Notes: generated by a model from the letters alone, not told the origin. A stretch of 64,000 nucleotides of DNA from Parvimonas micra (GCF_900637905.1 NZ_LR134472.1:558001-622000), one strand, 5' to 3'; shown: positions 19,102 through 28,635, counted from the first letter of the stretch. A program made the numbers and translations.

Positions 19102-19754
19102 TTTCTCTCCAGCTTATAACCTACGTTCCTGATTGTTACAATACAATCTAATCCCAGCTTTTTCCTCAATTCTTTTATATATACATCTATAACTCTATCA
19201 AAAGGAATTTCATCCGTTTCTTTCCACACATTATCTATTATCTGTGCTCTAGTCAAAGCATGTCCTTCATTTTCCAATAAATATTTTAATATTTCAAGTT
19301 CTTTTGCATTTATATCCACATCCTCGCCATTGTACTTGGCTGTGTAACTTGTGAAATTAACTTCAGCATCTTTATATTCAAATTTTTCTTGACCACTATA
19401 ATGCCTTTTAATCAAAGAATCAATCCTAACTTTTAAAACCGGTAACGAAAACGGCTTTTCCATATAACCATCTGCCAAACTTGAAAAGGCATTTATTTTG
19501 TATTCTTCATCATTAAATGCTGTCAACATGAGGACAGGTAATTTACTTTTTTTTCTGATTTCTTTTAAGACTTCCAATCCGTTTAGAAATGGAATTTGAA
19601 TATCTAAAATTACCAAATTAATATCATTGTTATTAAAATTTATTAGAGCTTCCTGCCCATCTTTTGCTTGAATAATCTCATAACCGAATTCGGATAAATA
19701 TTCAGAAATTCCCTCTCTGATAAATTGGTCGTCCTCAACAACAAGTATTTTCAT
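19098..19754 (-). CDS. OmpR family response regulator
   Basis: 218 residues. Receiver domain with acidic pair EDD (residues 7-9), phospho-acceptor Asp51 in LVILDIQIP, Thr in LMLTAFND and Lys in YMEKPFSL. The C-terminal winged-helix domain contains ELEILKYLLENEGHALTRAQ and IDVYIKELRKKLG. It is the partner of the kinase at 17770. AGGA precedes the start. Confidence 0.93.
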   Translation of the reverse strand: MKILVVEDDQFIREGISEYLSEFGYEIIQAKDGQEALINFNNNDINLVILDIQIPFLNGLEVLKEIRKKSKLPVLMLTAFNDEEYKINAFSSLADGYMEKPFSLPVLKVRIDSLIKRHYSGQEKFEYKDAEVNFTSYTAKYNGEDVDINAKELEILKYLLENEGHALTRAQIIDNVWKETDEIPFDRVIDVYIKELRKKLGLDCIVTIRNVGYKLERK

Positions 19755-19833
19755 AAGGTCCTCCTCTTATATAAAACTAAATTTTGCCATATTTATATTA
19801 AATATTACCCAAAATATAGTATACCATAAAAGG

Positions 19834-19869
19834 CGAAAATTATCGATGTATATACACCGATAATTTTCG
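19834..19869. promoter_or_regulatory. 36-bp near-perfect palindrome between ABC operon and response regulator
   Basis: Two 18-base arms (CGAAAATTATCGATGTAT and its partner) meet with no loop and one mismatch. It is in the 157-base gap between the ABC permease stop and the regulator start. It could end the ABC transcript, but a T run is weak on both sides, so a binding site for the response regulator is possible. Confidence 0.5.
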
Positions 19870-19911
19870 TTCTCGTACAACAATTACGAAGTACCCCCAT
19901 ATCTAAAAAAA

Positions 19912-21291
19912 CTATTTTGTATCGATTAATAAGTCTTTTGGTTTCTTTCTTAAAATATTTGAAGAAGATATTATTAACGCGATTGCAAGTACTATTGTCA
20001 TAAACAATACTACATAAAGGAGAGCTTTTGGATTAATATTAACATCTAAACTTGTAAGTGTCTTATTAAATCCGTCAACCTCAGCTCCACCACCCAATTT
20101 TGTTGATGCTGACTGTCTTGCAATTTGTTTCGCAATACTTCCTGTAACTTTCTTCAATATGCTGTTTCCAAGTATTTTTCCTGTATAACCTGCTAAGAAA
20201 TATGAACCTATAAATGCCGGTATTGCAACGAAAAGCAACTCAATGGCAAATTGTCCAAATATCTTAGTTTTAGAAATTCCTATTGATAACAATACTGCAA
20301 TTTCTTTCTTTCTGGCATTCATCCATAAGAATAACAATAATGTAACTACTATGCCTGCGAATATTAGAGAACCCGCAAATAATTGATTTGCAATTGAATA
20401 TATTCCGGAAATAGATTTTTGTAATGCAGGGAAGTTTGAAGAACTCTTAATTAAATTATATGATCTCCAGTTAATATCCAATTTTTTAAGATCTTTTATT
20501 ACTTGATCTAAATTTCTGTTACCTTTTACAAAGAATGTTGCATCTTGATATGTTGCTGTATCTTCAGTATTTCCATAAACTTTAGCTGCTGTATGAACAT
20601 CTGTAATTAAAGTGTTTTCATAAAGTTCTTGTGAATAAGTTACTGCACTTTTTCCATGTCCGTCAAAAAGCCCTTTAATTTCTACTTCAACAGTTTCATT
20701 TGCTTTCTTTTCATTATCCGCATCGTAAACATTTGATTTTAATTTGATTTTGTCTCCAACTTTCAAATTATTCTTTGCAGCTAAATCTTTGTGCATTAAA
20801 ATTTTATTTTTATCTTCACTAGTTAAATGTTCACCTTCAACTAATTTATATGCACCTGAAACAAATTTTGTCTCTTTTTGAGAACTGTTTACACCTGTTA
20901 ACATAACTGCTCTTTTAAAGTTTTTAGCTCTTTCTGCAGATTCGTTTCGTGAAGCACCCGGTGCTTCTACAATATCTAAGTTGTCGTCCAAGTTGGCAAC
21001 ACTGTTAATTCTCTTAACAAAATTATCCACATGTCCAGAATCAACAATTTTTTTGATATCTTGACCTCTTACATTACCACCACCTCTGGCAGTACCTTGA
21101 TTTACTCTTCTATTAATTTCCATTGTAAAACTGTTTGTAATATTTCCAAAAGTTTCTTCTGATGCCTTATTAGTAGCATCTTTTATAGATAAACTTATCA
21201 AGCTAAGTGCTGACATTGATAAGATAATTAATAATATAATTAACGATTTTAAACTCTTTCTAGTTACGTACGCAAAAGCATTTTTTAACAT
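19912..21291 (-). CDS. ABC transporter permease, FtsX/MacB type (second permease)
   Basis: 459 residues: an N-terminal membrane helix (LIILLIILSMSALSLISLS), a large extracytoplasmic domain of about 250 residues, then three C-terminal membrane helices (around 300, 350 and 430). This is the FtsX/MacB layout. It ends the three-gene unit permease-ATPase-permease at 19912-23243. Its paralogue at 21957 has the same plan. Likely role: mechanotransmission-type export or peptide resistance under the neighbouring two-component system. Confidence 0.88.
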   Translation of the reverse strand: MLKNAFAYVTRKSLKSLIILLIILSMSALSLISLSIKDATNKASEETFGNITNSFTMEINRRVNQGTARGGGNVRGQDIKKIVDSGHVDNFVKRINSVANLDDNLDIVEAPGASRNESAERAKNFKRAVMLTGVNSSQKETKFVSGAYKLVEGEHLTSEDKNKILMHKDLAAKNNLKVGDKIKLKSNVYDADNEKKANETVEVEIKGLFDGHGKSAVTYSQELYENTLITDVHTAAKVYGNTEDTATYQDATFFVKGNRNLDQVIKDLKKLDINWRSYNLIKSSSNFPALQKSISGIYSIANQLFAGSLIFAGIVVTLLLFLWMNARKKEIAVLLSIGISKTKIFGQFAIELLFVAIPAFIGSYFLAGYTGKILGNSILKKVTGSIAKQIARQSASTKLGGGAEVDGFNKTLTSLDVNINPKALLYVVLFMTIVLAIALIISSSNILRKKPKDLLIDTK

Positions 21292-21301
21292 CGCTTACCT
21301 C

Positions 21302-21946
21302 CTACTTATTTTTTGTTACTTCTTTTAATCTTTTATTATTAAGCTCAAGTATCGTATCAGCTGCACTTGCAACTTCTTTACTATGAGTTACTACTATTAC
21401 ACATTTATTTCTTTCTTTAGCCAATTTCTTCAATACTTCTATTATTTCTCCGGCTGTAGTTTCATCCAAGTTACCTGTAGGTTCATCCGCTAAAATAACC
21501 GGTGCTTCTGATACTAAAGCTCTTGCAATAGCAACTCTTTGTTGTTGCCCACCTGAAAGCTTCATTACATTTCTTCTTACTTGAGTTCTATCAAGTCCCA
21601 ATTCAAGTAATATATCCTCAGATGCTTTACTATTTACCAATCTGATATTTTCCAATGGTGATAAATAATCTATAAGATTATAGTTTTGGAATACAAGTGA
21701 TATGTTATTTTTTCTGTGATTACTATAACCTGCTTTCTCTATATTTTCATCTTTGAACAAAATTTCTCCGCTATTCGGTTTATCCAATCCGGCTAACAAT
21801 GAAAGTAATGTTGACTTTCCTGTTCCGGATTTCCCGATAATTGCATAAAATTTCCCAAGTTCAAATCCTTGATTTATTAATGATAAAACTTTTTCTTTTG
21901 AATTCGCATAACTATATGTTACATTTTTGATTTCTAATATATTCAT
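21302..21946 (-). CDS. ABC transporter ATP-binding protein (LolD/MacB-like)
   Basis: 214 residues with Walker A GKSGTGKS (38-45), Q loop LVFQNYNLID, signature LSGGQQQR, Walker B VILADEPTGNLDE and H loop VVTHSKEVA. This is the subfamily that partners FtsX-type permeases. It lies 10 bases from each flanking permease gene, so the three are one operon. Confidence 0.95.
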   Translation of the reverse strand: MNILEIKNVTYSYANSKEKVLSLINQGFELGKFYAIIGKSGTGKSTLLSLLAGLDKPNSGEILFKDENIEKAGYSNHRKNNISLVFQNYNLIDYLSPLENIRLVNSKASEDILLELGLDRTQVRRNVMKLSGGQQQRVAIARALVSEAPVILADEPTGNLDETTAGEIIEVLKKLAKERNKCVIVVTHSKEVASAADTILELNNKRLKEVTKNK

Positions 21947-21956
21947 TTACTTCCTC

Positions 21957-23243
21957 CTAACTAATTTGTGATAAAATTTCTTTCGGTTTCTTAACTAAAA
22001 TCAATCCTGATGCAAAAACTACTGATAAAACAATAATTAGCACTAAAACTCCATAACTTTGTGCAAAAGTTATTAAATTGTTCATATTATATCCATTACT
22101 TACAAAATTAGATGTAATTGATGTCGTATCCTCTGAACTAATCAACCCACCAATAATTTGATTTACTACCAGATTTCCAAATATCAAAGATACCAGAATT
22201 GCCGGAAGTGATATAAATATTAATTCCATTATAAATTGAGTTACAATTTTAAACTTACTTACCCCAATGGATAATAAAATTCCAATTTCGTAAATTCTTT
22301 CTCTTAACCATAGTATCAATATCAATGAAAGAACTACAGAACCACCAATCATAATTGCAAAAGTCATTATTCTTATAATATGTTTAACACCATTTAATGA
22401 CTCAAGAGCATCTTTAAAGGCATTTGCCTCTTTATCAACTGTATAAGATTTTTCCCAATCGACATTAAGTTTTTTAACCTTATTTATCGCCTCGTCCATA
22501 TTTTCAGGAGTTCCCGAGAAAAATGTCAACTTATTTACTAGTTGTTTATTTCCTTCAACATTTAATGCCTTTTGTGCAGAATCATAATCTGTAAACATTG
22601 TATTTTCACTCAAATCTGAAGTTAATCCAGTTTGTTTTTCCTGTTTCTTTCCTGAAAAAATTCCAACAATTTCAAATTCATATTTCTTATTACTCTTGTC
22701 AGTTTGATTTGGATCTACAAACTCTAAACTAATTTTATCGCCTACTTTTAACTTGTTCTTTTCAGCAAACTCTTCATGAACTAATATTTTGTCTTTATCA
22801 TTTTTTTCAATATTTCTTCCCTCTTTTATTGCAAAAACTCCACTATTAAACAAAACATTTCTTTTTACATTGCTTGTAGCTTGTATTGAAACAACATTTT
22901 TTAAATAACTTGGAATATCATCTCTAGTGATTTGTTGCCCACTATCTACAGCATTTGTATTTGACAATCTTGCCAGACCTTCATATTGAGAAACAACTTC
23001 TTCAATTTCCTTTATATCATTTATTCCTTTAAATTCATTCTTATCAAAATATCCTTGACTGTCTTTTTTGGCTATCGTTGAAGATGAATTTGAAGATTTA
23101 TATAAAGACTTCTCCAGGCTAGTACCTGATTTCAAAATATTTAAACATGCATATAAGCAAGAAAGCACTACTGTCAAAATAATAAAAACTATCAGCGTTC
23201 TATTTTTTTTTCTTAAAACATATGCTATCGCATTTTTTACCAC
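21957..23243 (-). CDS. ABC transporter permease, FtsX/MacB type (first permease)
   Basis: 428 residues: an N-terminal helix (LIVFIILTVVLSCLYACLNI), an extracytoplasmic domain to ~290, and three C-terminal helices. It aligns in layout with the permease at 19912 (both contain KILVHEEFAEKNKLKVGDKI-like text), so the pair arose by duplication and probably forms a heterodimer. The start is GTG at 23243 with GGGGAG 12 bases upstream, slightly long spacing; a downstream in-frame start cannot be excluded. Confidence 0.88.
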   Translation of the reverse strand: MVKNAIAYVLRKKNRTLIVFIILTVVLSCLYACLNILKSGTSLEKSLYKSSNSSSTIAKKDSQGYFDKNEFKGINDIKEIEEVVSQYEGLARLSNTNAVDSGQQITRDDIPSYLKNVVSIQATSNVKRNVLFNSGVFAIKEGRNIEKNDKDKILVHEEFAEKNKLKVGDKISLEFVDPNQTDKSNKKYEFEIVGIFSGKKQEKQTGLTSDLSENTMFTDYDSAQKALNVEGNKQLVNKLTFFSGTPENMDEAINKVKKLNVDWEKSYTVDKEANAFKDALESLNGVKHIIRIMTFAIMIGGSVVLSLILILWLRERIYEIGILLSIGVSKFKIVTQFIMELIFISLPAILVSLIFGNLVVNQIIGGLISSEDTTSITSNFVSNGYNMNNLITFAQSYGVLVLIIVLSVVFASGLILVKKPKEILSQIS

Positions 23244-23499
23244 TGTCTTATTCAGCTCCCCTCTCTCAAATTTATTTTAAATATAATTATTTTACGGGAT
23301 GTCCCCCTATATTCTAAATTATAGAAATATACCATTCCTCCTTAACTTTATTTAAATTAAGTCAGTAAAAAAATACTTGAATTAATTTTTTAATTTCAAA
23401 GTATTTTCTTTACAGTAGCTATTTTAAACCAGATTTATGAAATATTTATGAAATGAAAATGAAATATTTATGAAATGAAAAAATTTTTTAAAAAATTTA

Positions 23500-23720
23500 A
23501 TGACAAAGAGCTTTATGAAATCTCCAGAGTCATTGTACGCAATGACTACGTCAGACCTGCTTTTGTTTGCAAGCACGGGGCTTTAGGAGATCTCTCGGCT
23601 ACGCTCGAGATGACGTCTAGGGGGCTTTACTTTACAAAGAGCTATGACGTGAAGTATTTTATTTTTATATAAAATTTTCAATAATTTTTTTGATACCTTT
23701 TATATTTTTTTAAATATTTC
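23500..23720. repeat. Family B mosaic repeat (left half, interrupted by the conjugative element)
   Basis: It contains the GTCATTGTACGCAATGAC palindrome, GTCAGACCTGC, CTCGAGATGACGT and CTATGACGTGAAGTATTTTA blocks typical of family B. The match to other copies stops at AAATATTTCT (23711-23720) and resumes at 29803 with TTTAAAATTTGAAG, on the far side of the conjugative-element remnant. A small open frame at 23475-23672 is repeat-derived and not a gene. Confidence 0.85.
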
Positions 23721-23917
23721 TCTCAAACTTTAATAATTAACCCTCAAACTCCTTGAAATACAAGGATATTTGCAAGAGTACAAGTTGAATTTACTACCAA
23801 TTTACTACTTTTGAGGAAAGAACCTTGATGTGCTGTAAAAACTCTTGCGAATAAAGGTATTTTACCACAGATGCCATAAGGCATGTTGTGGGAATCAAAA
23901 TTAAATAGGAAATCTAA

Positions 23918-23970
23918 AAGCGGTGATCTTTCGCTTCTGTCAAAGGAAGCATAAGATGCCGCTTTTTTCA
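23918..23970 (+). terminator. Attenuator-like hairpin upstream of the RepA-like gene
   Basis: AGCGGTGATCTT can pair with AAGATGCCGCT, followed by T6. The ~390-base leader 23721-24115 holds no gene; this hairpin is its only clear signal. Confidence 0.5.
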
Positions 23971-24115
23971 TGCCCATGTTACGAAATAGAAGTAAATAAG
24001 GGCTTGAAATACAAAGCTTTCAGAGGGCGGTTTTGACAAAGTAAGGGTAATATACCTTTTTCCTCAAAATCGCCCTTTAACTGCGTAACAAATAAAAAAT
24101 GAAAGGAGTATCAGC

Positions 24116-24755
24116 ATGGCAGTTTTCAGAGTAGAAAAAAACAAGGGCTATACCCGTTATGAGCAATCACCACCTGCGAAACAAAGAACTGACGCTAAAA
24201 GCAAAGGGCTTGCTCTCACAGATGCTTTCACTTCCGGAAAACTGGGACTATACCCTTGCAGGACTTTCCCATATCAACAAAGAAAGTATCGATGCCATTC
24301 GTACTGCCGTCTTGGAGCTTGAAAAGGCTGGATATATCGAAAGGGCGCAAGGCAGAGATGAGAAAGGAAAAATGACAGCCATTACCTATACTATTTATGA
24401 ACAGCCGCAAAGTCCGGTATTGGAAAATCCAACATCGAATAAGCCGACGTCGGAAAATCCAATGCAATTAAATAAAGATATACAAAAAACTGATCTATCA
24501 AAAAAAGAAAAAATAAATAAAAATGGATTAAATACCTATTCCATTCCTATCCTTTCCCCTGACCCCTCTCCTTTGAGTTAGCAGCCATTACCGGAAAAGA
24601 ATGGAAAGGAAGAAAAAGATGCATACAAAATCTATGAGGAACTTATCAAGGACAATATCGAGTATGGACACCTCATAAACACAAAACGCCTTGATCGTGA
24701 TCGCATTGATGAAATTCTTGACCTGATTCTTGAAACCGTATGCAGCAAAAGAAAA
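24116..24755 (+). pseudogene. RepA-like replication initiator of a conjugative element (frameshift and nonsense)
   Basis: The start MAVFRVEKNKGYT is followed, after one extra C near 24152-24156, by MSNHHLRNKELTLKAKG and a helix-turn-helix region in another frame (24159 onward), as in initiators of ICEs from gut Firmicutes. A TAG at 24579-24581 then interrupts the frame. The same frame continues after it with the C-terminal domain (DAYKIYEELIKDNIEYGHLI, DUF6017-like). Thus there are at least two disabling lesions. AAAGGAG lies before the ATG. Confidence 0.85.
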
Positions 24756-24884
24756 GGCGACGGCGAAAAAGCCGCTGAGGATTTCTGGACGAAATCGGAA
24801 CGACTTTTCTACTGTGCCCTGATCGGATATATCTTTTATGAAGCGCCGGAGGAAGAAAAGAATTTTGCCAACTTTCACAAATAG
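24756..24884 (+). pseudogene. VirD4/TraG coupling-protein fragment fused to the RepA tail
   Basis: In the same frame as the RepA C-terminus, KGDGEKAAEDFWTKSERLF and CALIGYIFYEAPEEEKNF appear; this is the central part of type IV coupling proteins of these elements. The junction is near CSKR/KGDGEK. It ends at TAG 24882 after ~42 codons. Several kilobases of transfer genes must have been deleted between the two. The following 24885-25259 holds no gene I can support, though one reverse-strand stretch may be another transfer-gene scrap. Confidence 0.7.
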
Positions 24885-25259
24885 AAAACGCTGCAATCTC
24901 AAAAAGATTACAATGCTTCTCAGTTCAAATTTCATATTAAGTTGTGTGGGGGCGTTCATTGCCCTTTGTTTCGATTTCCTTAACCTCTTTTGCAGTAGCG
25001 GTAACTATTCGGGATCCCTTGTTGCTGACTTCGAGCAGGCTATCAAGCCATCTGCTCTGCGTTAATTTGTCTGTTTCCTCATTGGAAAAAAAAGAATGTG
25101 TCTACCGAAATATCTAAAAGAATGACAGGCTCATAAAAGAGTTGTAAGCTTGGGTGCTGTCCACTGTTCTCAATGGATGCAATATCGGGGAGATATTTTC
25201 AGCTCGTTCGCTAATGCGTTTATTGAATGTCCCTTTGCTTTTCGTGCTGCTTTTATAGC

Positions 25260-25311
25260 TTGACAATATAAGCGAATAGAGATATAATAATTAAGAACCG
25301 ACCGTTCGGTT
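25260..25311 (+). promoter_or_regulatory. Promoter and operator of the TetR-ABC cassette
   Basis: -35 TTGACA (25260-25265) and -10 TATAAT (25283-25288) are 17 bp apart, both perfect. A palindrome AACCGACCGTTCGGTT (25296-25311) covers the likely transcription start. This is a strong promoter repressible by the TetR protein downstream. Confidence 0.8.
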
Positions 25312-25330
25312 TTTAACTAGGAGGATTGCT

Positions 25331-25984
25331 ATGTCTAAAAAATACAACTCACAATCAACTATTGATGATATATTATCCGTCTCGGCAAAATTATTTTTAG
25401 AAAAAGGCTTTGACAAAACAAGCATGAATGATATTGCCACTACTGCCGGAATATCAAAAGGAGCAATATATCATCATTTTCAGTCCAAGGATGCAATTAT
25501 TAAGGCTGTTACAGAAAAAAAAGCTCAAGTTATCAAAGAAACTATGAATAACTGGTTATCTGAAATGAACTCCTTAAATGGAAAAGAAAAGTTACAAGCC
25601 ATTTTGGAAAAAAACCTTGATAGTCAAGAGACACACTACTTAGATGATGTGATGAATACCCGTATGAAAAGTGCCGAATTTGTTTTAGCTTATATGCAAG
25701 ACTGCGTTTGTAAAGACTCACATTTAATCTCAGAGATAATAAAGCAAGGCATATCAGACGGTTCACTTGCCACGGATTACCCCGATGAATGTGCGGAAGT
25801 TTTTTTACTATTAATAAATGTATGGTGCGACCCTGCTGTTTTTAGTTGCAATGCTGATAAATTATTGTTGCGTTTGAAATTTTTACAAAATATGATGATG
25901 TCTATCGGAATAGATGTGCTGACTGATACTATTATTCAAAAATCAACAGATTTACTACATAGACTGTATCCTCAAGGAGAGTAA
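25331..25984 (+). CDS. TetR/AcrR family regulator of the ABC cassette
   Basis: 217 residues. The N-terminal HTH reads ILSVSAKLFLEKGFDKTSM, NDIATTAGISKGAIYHHF and QSKDAIIKAV, a very typical TetR domain. The C-terminus is the ligand-binding part. It is the first gene in a unit with an ABC ATPase (5 bases downstream), permease and small membrane protein. AGGAGG precedes the ATG. It probably represses its own promoter at 25296-25311. Confidence 0.92.
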   Translation: MSKKYNSQSTIDDILSVSAKLFLEKGFDKTSMNDIATTAGISKGAIYHHFQSKDAIIKAVTEKKAQVIKETMNNWLSEMNSLNGKEKLQAILEKNLDSQETHYLDDVMNTRMKSAEFVLAYMQDCVCKDSHLISEIIKQGISDGSLATDYPDECAEVFLLLINVWCDPAVFSCNADKLLLRLKFLQNMMMSIGIDVLTDTIIQKSTDLLHRLYPQGE

Positions 25985-25989
25985 AATAA

Positions 25990-26721
25990 ATGAATATAAA
26001 TTTAGCAGTAAAAACTGAAAACATCACGAAAACTTTTCTTAGCCGTGAAGTCCTCAAAGATTGCAATATCCATGTGGAAAAGGGAACAATTTACGGGTTT
26101 TTAGGTGCAAATGGGGCAGGAAAAACAACATTATTTAAGATAATATCTGGATTACTTACCCCAACCATGGGCAACGCACAGGTTTTAGGTATGAGTGTAA
26201 CTTCTGAGCGTAACAAAATATTATCAGAAATTGGAACAATTATTGAAACACCTATCTTTTATGAACATCTATCGGCAATGGAAAATTTGAAAATTCATCT
26301 TGCTTATATGGGGGAAACAAATAGCGATATAGCTTCTGTATTGTCAAGTGTAGGTCTAAATAACATAAATGAACAACCTGTTTCCACCTTTTCTTTAGGT
26401 ATGCGCCAAAGACTTGCTATCGCAAGAGCGATTATTCACAAGCCTAAGTTGCTAATTTTAGACGAACCAATTAACGGGCTTGACCCTGTGGGGATTAAAG
26501 AAATACGAGATTTATTCATAGAACTTGTGAAAAATCAAAACATGACTTTATTGATTTCCAGTCATATATTAACGGAAATAGAGCATATAGCCGATACAAT
26601 CGGAGTAATCGTAAATGGAACTATTGTAAAAGAAGTCTCAATGACAAAAATCAAAGCAGAGTGCCCCTCTGGTCTTGAAGACTATTTTATTGATATTATG
26701 AATGGAGGGGAGAACAAATGA
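25990..26721 (+). CDS. ABC transporter ATP-binding protein (bacitracin/lantibiotic-resistance type)
   Basis: 243 residues with Walker A GANGAGKTT, Q loop EIGTIIETPIFYEHL, signature FSLGMRQRLAIARA, Walker B LLILDEPINGLDP and H loop ISSHILTEIEH. The DLF-type loop and short length resemble BcrA-like subunits that work with ABC-2 permeases. It overlaps the permease by 4 bases (ATGA). Likely role: export of, or immunity to, a peptide or drug. Confidence 0.92.
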   Translation: MNINLAVKTENITKTFLSREVLKDCNIHVEKGTIYGFLGANGAGKTTLFKIISGLLTPTMGNAQVLGMSVTSERNKILSEIGTIIETPIFYEHLSAMENLKIHLAYMGETNSDIASVLSSVGLNNINEQPVSTFSLGMRQRLAIARAIIHKPKLLILDEPINGLDPVGIKEIRDLFIELVKNQNMTLLISSHILTEIEHIADTIGVIVNGTIVKEVSMTKIKAECPSGLEDYFIDIMNGGENK

Positions 26722-27428
26722 AAACTCTCATTCGATTAGAATTAAGAAGAACTAATTTTCGCACTTACGTTATTTCCGCACTTATTATTGCTGTAATAAT
26801 GTTAGGCTTTCTATACCTTTTCGCATATGCCCCTATGTTAGAGACAAATGATGCAGATATGAAAATTTTTTCGGGATATGAAAATCTTATTCCTTTGTAC
26901 GGTGTTTTGAATATGACGGTATTTTGTGTATTGGCTGCTGTTATATATTCAAAAATTATCATTGAGGAATATTCAGGGAAGCGCCCTATTTTACTTTTTT
27001 CATACCCTATAAACAGGAAGAAAATCATGCTATCCAAACTTTGTATTGTATTTGTCTTTACTGTTATTGCAATGTTTATAAGCAATTTTCTTATTTTTAT
27101 TATATTCGGTGTGAGCGAAAAATTTTTACATCTTGTAAGTGGAGATTTTACATATTCTATTATGTTTCAAGCAATTGAAACTACGCTCATTATGTCACTC
27201 AGCGCCGCAAGTATAGGGATTATAGCTGTAGGAATTGGGTTTATAAAAAAATCTGTTCCGACCACTATTGTTTCAGCTGTACTCATTGCATCATTGATGT
27301 GTAATATCGTTGCAAATACAACTTCAAGCAAGATAGCAATGTATATATTCGTGGCAGTGATGATATTAATTGGGATAATGTTTTCTGCCATTTTAATGAA
27401 AAAAGTGGAAGTTATGGAGGTTGAGTAG
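26718..27428 (+). CDS. ABC-2 type permease
   Basis: 236 residues with six membrane segments. The cytoplasmic loop IIIEEYSGKRPILLFSYPINRKK is a hallmark of the BcrB/lantibiotic-immunity type (E-x-x-x-x-T/R-x-x-L). It partners the ATPase at 25990. Confidence 0.88.
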   Translation: MKTLIRLELRRTNFRTYVISALIIAVIMLGFLYLFAYAPMLETNDADMKIFSGYENLIPLYGVLNMTVFCVLAAVIYSKIIIEEYSGKRPILLFSYPINRKKIMLSKLCIVFVFTVIAMFISNFLIFIIFGVSEKFLHLVSGDFTYSIMFQAIETTLIMSLSAASIGIIAVGIGFIKKSVPTTIVSAVLIASLMCNIVANTTSSKIAMYIFVAVMILIGIMFSAILMKKVEVMEVE

Positions 27429-27650
27429 ATGGAAAAAGCAATAGAAACAGCAATAGATAATGGATTAGAAAGCATATCATCTGAGCTATATATGTTTAGT
27501 GTGGGAATAGGAATTGTACTTATCATGTTGGCGATTGTTCTTTTTCTTGTAAACAGAAAGTCAAAAGGAAGAAAGGGAATAACTATTGCAGGCTTAATAT
27601 GCCTTGTAATTGGTATAGCGGCCGTTGTAAGTGGATTTATACAGATGTAA
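27429..27650 (+). CDS. Small two-helix membrane protein
   Basis: 73 residues with two membrane helices (about 19-38 and 50-70) separated by NRKSKGRKG. The ATG comes directly after the permease stop and is preceded by GGAGG inside the permease gene. It is probably an accessory part of the exporter. I do not recognise a named family. Confidence 0.75.
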   Translation: MEKAIETAIDNGLESISSELYMFSVGIGIVLIMLAIVLFLVNRKSKGRKGITIAGLICLVIGIAAVVSGFIQM

Positions 27651-27751
27651 CAGTAACAATTAGAATAACAAAATCTACCACTCTAACGGGAAATAAAAAC
27701 CGTTGTTGTAGTAACAAAATAGTTTTGCTCAAAATAGTATCGACTTATCTT

Positions 27752-27796
27752 AACAGCGGTTTTGAAATAAAGATCAAAGCCGCTGTTTTCCTTTTT
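27752..27796 (+). terminator. Terminator of the TetR-ABC cassette
   Basis: AACAGCGGTTTTGA pairs with TCAAAGCCGCTGTT around AATAAAGA; T-rich sequence follows. Confidence 0.8.
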
Positions 27797-27989
27797 AAAA
27801 ATTGAATTACAGAGGATGTATTAAGGTTAACATTTTTTAAGGACCTGGCGGCATCAAAGGAGGTATCGTCGTATATATTTTCTATCAATCTAATTCCATA
27901 TTAAAAAAGGCTGTTTCTATTCAGTGGATGTTTCTTTGCCTATATCAATAAACAGTTAAATATTGTCAATATAATAGTCTTTTCATGTC

Positions 27990-28022
27990 CGTTCCCGGCT
28001 GCTTTATGCGGTCGGGATTTTT
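27990..28022 (+). terminator. Hairpin upstream of the sigma-like pseudogene
   Basis: TCCCG and CGGGA arms with inner TGC/GC pairs around TTTAT are followed by T6. It is the main feature of the ~500-base gap 27651-28149, together with the terminator at 27752; no gene is seen there. Confidence 0.6.
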
Positions 28023-28149
28023 TGCGTCCACAAAAACTTTTTTTCAAAAATATTCGCTTTTTTTTGGCAGTTTTCATCTGCCCGTTGTTGAGGGTTTACG
28101 AAAGGGGAAATTCTACCCGCTTTCGCGGCTGCGAAAGGAGGTGAATATC

Positions 28150-28635
28150 ATGAATGAACCTGAACGGACTGAATGGCAGATACGCTGCGCATTTAACGGC
28201 TTCTGCAAGAGAACATTGAAAAATGAAAGTATCAATGCCCATCGGGACATTAGGAAGCGGCAGGAGCATGAAATTAACTTTTCCGGCCTGACACCGAAAG
28301 AGGAAAATCAGCTTTATACCCATGAAGATTTCTTTGCAGGCAGTGAAGAAGAACAAACCTTTTTCGCAGGCGGTAAAGAATGAGATGCAAAGACGATTGC
28401 CGATGCGATCCACAGCTTGCCGGAAGAAAAACGCAGAGCCGTCCTGCTCTACTACTTCTTTGATATGAGTGATGCGGAAATTGCAGAACTCTATCAGATT
28501 CCAAGAAGTACCGTGCAGTATCGGCGTACCAGCTCTTTTGAGTTATTAAAACGCTATTTGGAGGAACATGCATATGACTTACCCAAGTTGGTAAAACAGG
28601 AAACGATGAACACGGCCTGTTACCTTATCCGGTAA
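28150..28635 (+). pseudogene. Sigma-70-like (region 4) factor of the conjugative element, nonsense-mutated
   Basis: The frame starts MNEPERTEWQIRCAFNGF with GGAGGTG before it. It meets a TGA at 28381-28383 and continues in the same frame with TIADAIHSLPEEKRRAVLL, DAEIAELYQIPRSTVQYRR and LLKRYLEEH, a sigma region 4 HTH. Intact relatives in such elements are continuous here, so the TGA is a disabling mutation rather than a designed stop. The residue context gives no reason to think of selenocysteine. Confidence 0.85.

Noticed and set aside
23475-23672. Short open frame beginning MKKFFKKFNDKELYEIS
   Set aside because: It lies in a family B repeat and its sequence is explained by the repeat blocks; there is no ribosome site.
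24588-24959. Minus-strand 123-residue frame opposite the RepA/VirD4 fragments
   Set aside because: The plus strand carries recognisable RepA and VirD4 sequence; the minus frame has no motif.
28381-28383. In-frame TGA in the sigma-like gene as a second selenocysteine codon
   Set aside because: The position (GKE-stop-DAKT) is not a redox site and relatives are continuous without Cys there; nearby genes of the same element are also broken, so it is a nonsense mutation.
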